Origin: Chloroflexota bacterium
GTDB lineage: Bacteria > Chloroflexota > Anaerolineae > Anaerolineales > Anaerolineaceae
DNA length: 64,000 bases
Assembly (NCBI GenBank): GCA_029561345.1
Contig: JAKQJC010000016.1
Location: 1-64,000, forward strand
Direction: 5' to 3'
Below the pieces are notes generated by a model that saw only the letters and a list, made by a program, of their open reading frames with translations, made no database searches and was not told the origin of the DNA. This document shows, piece by piece, positions 59,178 through 64,000 of the stretch (its first letter is position 1; the number at the start of each line of letters is the position of its first letter). The translations under genes and the position numbers were made by a program.

Positions 59178-59684
59178 ATGGATCCCCTTCAGCACCGATA
59201 TTCCCTGGCCGGCAGGCTGTTCAGAACCTTTTTTGAAATTCTGGCTGTGCTGCTCCCCGTTTACTGCCTGGCCCGGATCGCTGCAAGGCCCGATTTTTCT
59301 TTGGCTTCCGCGGATTATATCCGCGGCCTGGCTTTCGTGGTCATTTTTTTGAGCGTCATCAGCTTCATTTTGCTGTTTGCCGCCTATTTCTATTCTGACC
59401 TGGTTTCGGATGCGGAAGGGCTGCACACCCGTTTTTTGTGGATCAGGCTGACCATCCCCTGGGAAAATGTGATTGACCGCGTGCCTCTGTTCACCTTCTC
59501 CCATCAAAAACACATCTGGGTCATTCGCGTCCATGTGCTGTCACCGTTTCACCTCTTTTACGGCCTGATCTATGCCTTCTCCATTCATCCCGGCCTGGTG
59601 TATTCCAGCGCCATTGATCATTATGAGGCCTTAAATCAAAGGATTGACCAGGCCAGCAAAAACAATCAGCGCCTCACCCACTGA
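59178..59684 (+). CDS. Membrane protein with PH-like domain
   Basis: This 168-residue protein has two membrane helices (about 15-35 and 45-70). A short beta domain follows, with DLVSDAEGLHTRFLWIRLTIPWENV, the pattern of bacterial PH-domain membrane proteins where a strand pair precedes a conserved Trp. Function is unknown. A hairpin terminator follows at 59704. Confidence 0.75.
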   Translation: MDPLQHRYSLAGRLFRTFFEILAVLLPVYCLARIAARPDFSLASADYIRGLAFVVIFLSVISFILLFAAYFYSDLVSDAEGLHTRFLWIRLTIPWENVIDRVPLFTFSHQKHIWVIRVHVLSPFHLFYGLIYAFSIHPGLVYSSAIDHYEALNQRIDQASKNNQRLTH

Positions 59685-59703
59685 AGCCGCCTGTTGAAAC
59701 CAA

Positions 59704-59731
59704 AAGCTGCCCATTGCGGGCAGCTTCTTTA
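59704..59731 (+). terminator. Intrinsic terminator
   Basis: AAGCTGCCC pairs with GGGCAGCTT around five bases and is followed by a T-rich run, 19 bp after the stop. Confidence 0.75.
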
Positions 59732-59846
59732 TCTTATGATTAGATGGACACATGCCGCGGGCTGGGAACCACCTTGATCACGTCAGGTTTCAACCCTGGC
59801 TGATTTTTCAGCTTTCGGCCAGGGCAGTCTGGCAGTTTTTATTTCC

Positions 59847-61097
59847 TCACGCTGAGCCTTCGGCTTTTTCTCCCGAATAACCGCGCAGCACCGGCCACTG
59901 CAGGCCCACCACGGCTGCGGCCGCAATGCAGCCCACACCGCCAATCACCACCGCGCCCGGCACGCCGGCCATCTGGGCAGCCAGCCCGGCTTCAATTTCG
60001 CCCAGCTGCGGCCCGCCCATGAAAAAGATCTGGTTCACGCTCACCATGCGCCCGCGCAGATGATCGGGCGTTTGCAGCTGGCGCAGGGTGTTGCGCACAA
60101 TGGTGCTCACCGTGTCGGCGCCGCCAATGATGATCAGCGCCAGCATGGTGAGGGCAAAACTGGTGGACACGCCAAAGAGGATGGTGGCCAGGCCGAAGAC
60201 CACCACGGCCCCCAGCACCACCGGCCCCTGGCTGCGAATATGCTCGCGCTGCGAAAGCACCAGCCCCACCGAAACCGAGCCGATGGATTGGGCCGCCGAA
60301 AGCCAGCCGTATTCCACCGCGCCCACATGCAGCACATCCTGGGCAATGTAGGGCAGCAGGGTATTGGCCGAAGCGAAGAAGGTGGCGAAAAAGTCGAGGA
60401 TCATGGCGGATAAAATCAACGGCTGCGAGCCGATAAAGCGCAGGCCGTCGCGAATGGCGCCCAGGCTGCCGCCGCTGCGGACTCTGGCCTCATCAGGGAT
60501 CACCGGCTGGGCGGCCACCTGGCCAATGGCCAGCAGCGCGCCGATCACCGCCAGAAACGAAACGGCATTGATCAGGTAGGTGGTTTCCTGGCTGGCCGCC
60601 GCAATCACCCAGCCGCTCAGCGCCGGGCCGACAATGGAGCCCACATTAAATGAAAGAGACTGTAAGCTGAAGGCGCTGGGCAGCACATCCTTTGGCACCA
60701 GGTTCGGCACCAGCGACTGGCGCGCCGGCGAATCAAAGGCCATGGCCACCGCCTGGATGGCGGTCAGGGCATAGATATGCCACAGGGTGATCTGTCCACC
60801 CCAGGTCAGCCAGGCCAGGGCCACAGCCACGCCGGTCATCACGCTCTGCGTGATCAGCATCACGGTGCGGCGGTTGAAACGGTCGGCCACCACGCCCGCG
60901 AACAGCGAGAGAATGAGAATGGGCACAAAGCGCGCCACCCCCACCCCGCTGACCGCAATCGGGTCGGGCGACAGCTTGCGGATATGCCAGAACAGCGCCC
61001 AGAGCTGCATTTGCGAACCGGCATTGGAAATCATCAACCCCAGCCACATCAAAAAGAAGGGCCGGAATTTGAGCGCGGGCGGCACCTTCAAAGCCAT
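59847..61097 (-). CDS. MFS exporter (EntS-like, MFS_3)
   Basis: This protein has 416 residues from ATG 61097, with GGGGGAC upstream; a TTG at 61109 is possible. It has about 12 membrane helices with AGVVADRFNRRTVML near 55 and DSPARQSLVPNLVP near 125, typical of the EntS/MFS_3 exporter group. It is coupled to nadE by an overlapping TGATG. The substrate is unknown, and the link to NAD synthesis may be only transcriptional. Confidence 0.88.
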   Translation of the reverse strand: MALKVPPALKFRPFFLMWLGLMISNAGSQMQLWALFWHIRKLSPDPIAVSGVGVARFVPILILSLFAGVVADRFNRRTVMLITQSVMTGVAVALAWLTWGGQITLWHIYALTAIQAVAMAFDSPARQSLVPNLVPKDVLPSAFSLQSLSFNVGSIVGPALSGWVIAAASQETTYLINAVSFLAVIGALLAIGQVAAQPVIPDEARVRSGGSLGAIRDGLRFIGSQPLILSAMILDFFATFFASANTLLPYIAQDVLHVGAVEYGWLSAAQSIGSVSVGLVLSQREHIRSQGPVVLGAVVVFGLATILFGVSTSFALTMLALIIIGGADTVSTIVRNTLRQLQTPDHLRGRMVSVNQIFFMGGPQLGEIEAGLAAQMAGVPGAVVIGGVGCIAAAAVVGLQWPVLRGYSGEKAEGSA

Positions 61098-61918
61098 CAG
61101 GTCCCCCAATCGCGCAGGTAGAGGAAATCATAACCAATGGTGCGGTTGCTCAGCTTGGCAATGGGCGGCAGAATGCGCTTGAACTGATTGCGCCGGATGC
61201 GCTCCACCACCTTGGCCACAAACCCCGCCTCAAAGCCCATCTCCACACAGTCCTGCGGGCTGCAGCGCTGGTCCACCAGCAAATACAGCAGGCGGTCCAC
61301 GTCCGCATAAGCGAAGCCCAGCTCGGCTTCATCGGTCTGCCCCTGCCACAGGTCAGCCGAAGGGGCCTTATCCAGAATGGATTTCGGCACGCCCAGCGCC
61401 GCCGAAAGCTGGCGCACATGGGTCTTGTAAAGGTCGCCCAGCGGGTTGATGGCGCAGGCCGAATCGCCGTAAAGGGTAGAATAGCCCAGCAAAATTTCGG
61501 TCTTGTTGCCCGTGCCCACCACCAGGCCGCCAAAAGCCGCCGACTGATCGTAAAGGATCACCATGCGCAGGCGCGCCATGATGTTGCCGCGCCGCATGGG
61601 CGCCATATCCGGAAAGGTGTTGATCAGCGGTTCGGCCATGTCGGTGATCGGCAGGGTGAGCGCCTGCACGCCGGTGGCGTCAATCACCGCCTGGGCGTCG
61701 TCCAGCGAATCCTGCGAAGAGGTGCGGTAAGGCATGCGCACCGCTAGCACATTTTCGGGCCCCAATGCTTCGGCTGCCAGGTAGCAGGCCAGGGCCGAAT
61801 CGATGCCGCCCGAAAGACCCAGCACGGCACGTTTGAGGCCGGTGCGGGTGATTTCGCTGCGGATAAAGCCCACCAGAATCTGGCGCGCCAGTTCAGTATT
61901 AATGGTCATATCGTTCAT
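61097..61918 (-). CDS. nadE: NAD synthetase (ammonia-type NadE)
   Basis: This 273-residue protein has the PP-loop SGGIDS (36-41), PYRTSS, GNIMARLRM, GTGNKTEILLGY and DLYKTHVRQL. It amidates nicotinate adenine dinucleotide to NAD. The size is that of the stand-alone ammonia-dependent form, but the gene just upstream (ATGA overlap) encodes a separate amidase-like protein. That protein could supply ammonia from glutamine, giving a two-protein glutamine-dependent system. Confidence 0.94.
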   Translation of the reverse strand: MNDMTINTELARQILVGFIRSEITRTGLKRAVLGLSGGIDSALACYLAAEALGPENVLAVRMPYRTSSQDSLDDAQAVIDATGVQALTLPITDMAEPLINTFPDMAPMRRGNIMARLRMVILYDQSAAFGGLVVGTGNKTEILLGYSTLYGDSACAINPLGDLYKTHVRQLSAALGVPKSILDKAPSADLWQGQTDEAELGFAYADVDRLLYLLVDQRCSPQDCVEMGFEAGFVAKVVERIRRNQFKRILPPIAKLSNRTIGYDFLYLRDWGT

Positions 61919-62766
61919 GATTCACCTGCGATGCGTTTCATCTCGCGCAGCACCATGGAAGTGCGTTCATCGCGCAGCAGCGGCAAACGCGCGCGCGTGC
62001 GGTGAAGCTGGTTCAGGTCCAGTTCGGCAAAGGTCAGGGTTTCCTGGTGGTAAGGCCCGGCGGCAATCTGCTCACCGTTGGGGTCAAACACCGTGGCGCC
62101 GCCCCAAAAATTCAGGCCGTCTTCATAACCCACCCGGTTGGTGTGGGCCACAAAGGCGGTGAACAGGCTGGCGTAGCCCTGGTTGATGTGTTCCACCCAG
62201 CGCGAGGAATCAAGCTGGGGGCCGGGCCCCAGGCCGCGCCCCGGTGAAGCCGAGGTGAACAGCAGCAGGTCGGCGCCGTCCAGCCAGAGCAGGTAAGGCG
62301 GCGAGGCATGCCAGAAATCCTCGCAAATCAGCACGCCCATGCGCCCAAAGCGCGTGTCAAAGGCGCGGATGGAATCGCCCCAGGCAAAGAAGCGCCCTTC
62401 GTCGAACAGGCCGTAGGTTGGCAGGTATACCTTGTGGTGCACATGCACCACCTGTCCCTGCGAAAGATACGCCGCAGCAATGTAAAAGCGGTGGCGCGAA
62501 TCTTCATCCACAAAGCCCACCACCATATCCAGGGTGCGGCTGGCTTCGAGCAGTTCCTTGAACACGGGGTCGTCAGAGGTGGGCCGGTGGGCCACGCTGG
62601 GGGTCAGGTCCTGCAGCACATAGCCGGTCAGCGAAAGCTCCGGGAACACCAGCAAATCGGCCCCGTTGGCGCGCGCCTCGCGGGCAAGGTGCAGGTGTTT
62701 ATCCAGGTTGGCGCGCACATCACCCAGACGGGTATCCATTTGAGCCAGGGCAAGGGTCAGTTTCAT
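61915..62766 (-). CDS. Nitrilase-superfamily amidase, probable NadE partner
   Basis: This protein has 283 residues from ATG 62766. The carbon-nitrogen hydrolase triad is present: E43 (FPELSLTGY), K112 (HHKVYLPTYG) and C148 (LICEDFWH). LPTYGLFDEGRFF and the ICEDFW pattern match the glutaminase domain of fused glutamine-dependent NAD synthetases. It is adjacent to and overlaps nadE, so a split glutamine-dependent NAD synthetase is likely. Confidence 0.88.
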   Translation of the reverse strand: MKLTLALAQMDTRLGDVRANLDKHLHLAREARANGADLLVFPELSLTGYVLQDLTPSVAHRPTSDDPVFKELLEASRTLDMVVGFVDEDSRHRFYIAAAYLSQGQVVHVHHKVYLPTYGLFDEGRFFAWGDSIRAFDTRFGRMGVLICEDFWHASPPYLLWLDGADLLLFTSASPGRGLGPGPQLDSSRWVEHINQGYASLFTAFVAHTNRVGYEDGLNFWGGATVFDPNGEQIAAGPYHQETLTFAELDLNQLHRTRARLPLLRDERTSMVLREMKRIAGES

Positions 62767-62880
62767 AGACTTCCTCTCAGGCAGTCGAAATCGCTCAGAA
62801 CGCAGCGAACCGAGCGGTTTAATCATACCACAGCGGCGGCATCCCGGCAGGTTTTTCCGCCCCCCTCCGGCCGGGCCGGT

Positions 62881-62926
62881 CAAAACAAAACACCTGGGCT
62901 TCCGCTTTTTCGTTGAAGCCCAGGTG
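62881..62926 (-). terminator. Terminator of the oxidoreductase operon
   Basis: CACCTGGGCTTC pairs perfectly with GAAGCCCAGGTG. On the minus strand it is followed by TTTTGTTTTG, 19 bp after the gamma-subunit gene. Confidence 0.85.
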
Positions 62927-62944
62927 CTGCGATCAATCAGATAT

Positions 62945-63487
62945 CTATTGTGCCTTGACGGCCGCGCCTTCGCGAATGGCGGTCAGGTTGGCCGGCAGGA
63001 ATTTCTGGTGGCGGGCCGGCAGGTGCGCCTTCACCGCCGCTTCCAGATCTTCCAGGGTGACCATGGTCGGCAGGTTGCCGAGCAGCGCGCCCAGCATCAC
63101 CATGTTGGCCAGGCGCTGGCCGCCCAGCTTTTCAGCGATATCATTGGCGGGCAGCAGCACCACCTTGATATCTTTGCGGGTGGGCTCGCGGTTCACCATC
63201 GAGGTGTTGACCACCAGCACGCCGCCCGGCTGCAGCAGAGGTTCGTATTTATCCAGCGAGGGCAGGTTCATCACAATGGCAGCCTTGGGGTTGCGCGCCA
63301 GCGGCGAACCAATTTCCTCATCTGAAACCACCACGGTGCAGTTGGCCGTGCCGCCGCGCATTTCGGGGCCGTAGGAGGGAATCCAGGTCACTTCCTTGCC
63401 CGCATCCATCGCTGCGTATGACAGCATTTGCCCGGCAAAAAGCGTGCCCTGGCCGCCAAAACCGGAAATAATCACTTCGGTTTGCAT
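62945..63487 (-). CDS. korC: 2-oxoacid:ferredoxin oxidoreductase gamma subunit
   Basis: This 180-residue protein has GFGGQGTLFAGQML (9-22), the P-loop-like start of gamma subunits. SYGPEMRGGTANCTVVVSD follows near 38-56, then a Rossmann-like remainder. With the beta subunit upstream it forms part of a pyruvate- or 2-oxoglutarate:ferredoxin oxidoreductase. The exact substrate is not readable; KorC-type is the best match. The end of the operon lies at the terminator at 62881. Confidence 0.9.
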   Translation of the reverse strand: MQTEVIISGFGGQGTLFAGQMLSYAAMDAGKEVTWIPSYGPEMRGGTANCTVVVSDEEIGSPLARNPKAAIVMNLPSLDKYEPLLQPGGVLVVNTSMVNREPTRKDIKVVLLPANDIAEKLGGQRLANMVMLGALLGNLPTMVTLEDLEAAVKAHLPARHQKFLPANLTAIREGAAVKAQ

Positions 63488-63499
63488 GTGTGTTTCCTC

Positions 63500-64000
63500 C
63501 TAGAATTTGAGGCCGGCTACAGCCTGGCTGATTTTGTAATCGCCCAACTGGTAGAAAGGCATCATCTTTTCTTCCAGCCATTGAATGGATTGGGTGGGGG
63601 TCATGCCCCAGTTGGTCGGGCAGATGGAAAGCAGCTCAACAAACGAGAAGCCCAAGCCGCGCTGCTGCACTTCAAAAGCCGTGCGCAGGGCCTTCTTGGC
63701 CTGGCGGATGTTCTTGGGATCGTTGAGGCTGCGGCGCACCACGTAGCTGGCGCCGTCGAGGGTGGCTATCAGCTCGGAAGCGCGGATCGGGAAGCCCTGG
63801 GTTTCCACATCGCGACCGTTCACCGAGGTGGAAGTCTTCTGGCCGGGCAGAGTGGTGGGGGCCATCTGGCCGCCGGTCATGCCGTAGTTGGTGTTGTTGA
63901 CAAAGATCACGGTGATGTTTTCCCCGCGGGCCGCGGCGTGGACAATTTCGCCCATGCCGATGGAGGCCAGGTCACCGTCGCCCTGGTAGGTGAAGACGAT
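63500..64000 (-). CDS. korB: 2-oxoacid:ferredoxin oxidoreductase beta subunit (5' end outside window)
   Basis: The open frame continues past the window edge; the visible part begins IVFTYQGDGDLASIG. GDGD is the thiamine diphosphate/magnesium motif, completed by NTNYGMTGGQMAPTT. A C-terminal region with CPTNWGMTP is typical of KorB-type subunits. It lies 12 bp upstream of the gamma-subunit gene. The subunit oxidises 2-oxoacids with CoA and reduces ferredoxin. The internal ATG at 63955 is not the start. Confidence 0.92.
   Translation of the reverse strand: MVFTYQGDGDLASIGMGEIVHAAARGENITVIFVNNTNYGMTGGQMAPTTLPGQKTSTSVNGRDVETQGFPIRASELIATLDGASYVVRRSLNDPKNIRQAKKALRTAFEVQQRGLGFSFVELLSICPTNWGMTPTQSIQWLEEKMMPFYQLGDYKISQAVAGLKF

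Overview
The window joins two kinds of DNA. Positions 1 to about 26.1 kb are accessory DNA, mostly a plasmid- or virus-like mobile element of intermediate A+T content. From about 26.39 kb to the end is a visibly more G+C-rich bacterial chromosome. Thr/Pro-rich linkers in secreted proteins (on both sides of the junction), a cluster for exopolysaccharide and cell-envelope synthesis, a 2-oxoacid:ferredoxin oxidoreductase and niacin salvage genes suggest a Chloroflexota bacterium, probably Anaerolineae. That placement is inference; no rRNA gene is present.

Layout of the element: (a) 1-142, the end of an IS3/IS150-like insertion sequence. (b) 214-400, a tRNA-like 3' end of class II form. (c) 543-14672, a tightly overlapping plus-strand operon. 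It holds many small proteins, ParA with a ribbon-helix-helix partner and a 13-bp-spaced heptad array, a D5-type helicase/primase, a CHC2/TOPRIM primase, two tandem GT-C glycosyltransferases, an FtsK/HerA-type DNA pump and a DUF2227-like membrane protein. (d) 14673-15027, a convergent terminator region with an inverted repeat. (e) 15028-17565, an A+T-rich four-gene minus-strand cargo block with an endonuclease/exonuclease/phosphatase enzyme. (f) 17704-25748, a minus-strand operon of secreted or membrane proteins: a polyprenyl-phosphate-sugar synthase, a Thr/Pro-rich anchored protein, an M23-like protein, an 850-residue spike-like protein, three membrane microproteins of 40-58 residues, two further small anchored proteins and a fibre-like secreted protein. 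(g) 25869-26105, 69-bp tandem repeats containing a tRNA 3'-end-like sequence. No integrase, relaxase, capsid or terminase was recognised. My reading is an undescribed FtsK-driven conjugative or membrane-virus-like element that may glycosylate its own surface proteins.

The chromosomal part contains lplA, then a minus-strand operon (41.4 to 27.9 kb) of RidA with a Cys-rich tail, a response regulator, a histidine kinase, a GT2 glycosyltransferase, a sugar phosphotransferase, a CapD/FlaA1-type enzyme, two FemAB proteins, a D-cysteine desulfhydrase-like enzyme, a Thr/Pro-rich membrane protein, a phosphodiesterase and a coiled-coil membrane protein. Next come a PAS-GGDEF protein, an O-antigen-ligase-like protein, a radical SAM/nitroreductase pair, an RRM/cold-shock pair, an OsmC/thioredoxin pair, a WYL regulator, a broken ankyrin gene, a GIN-domain lipoprotein, a methyltransferase and a frameshifted acetyltransferase.

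The last part holds a nicotinamidase/niacin transporter/nicotinate phosphoribosyltransferase operon, cysS, an MFS exporter, NAD synthetase with a separate amidase, and a ferredoxin oxidoreductase pair cut by the window end. Together, 54-63 kb supplies NAD from salvaged niacin and completes it to NAD. Two diverged copies of a hairpin repeat bounded by GACAWTGTC lie at 27.7 and 49.3 kb.
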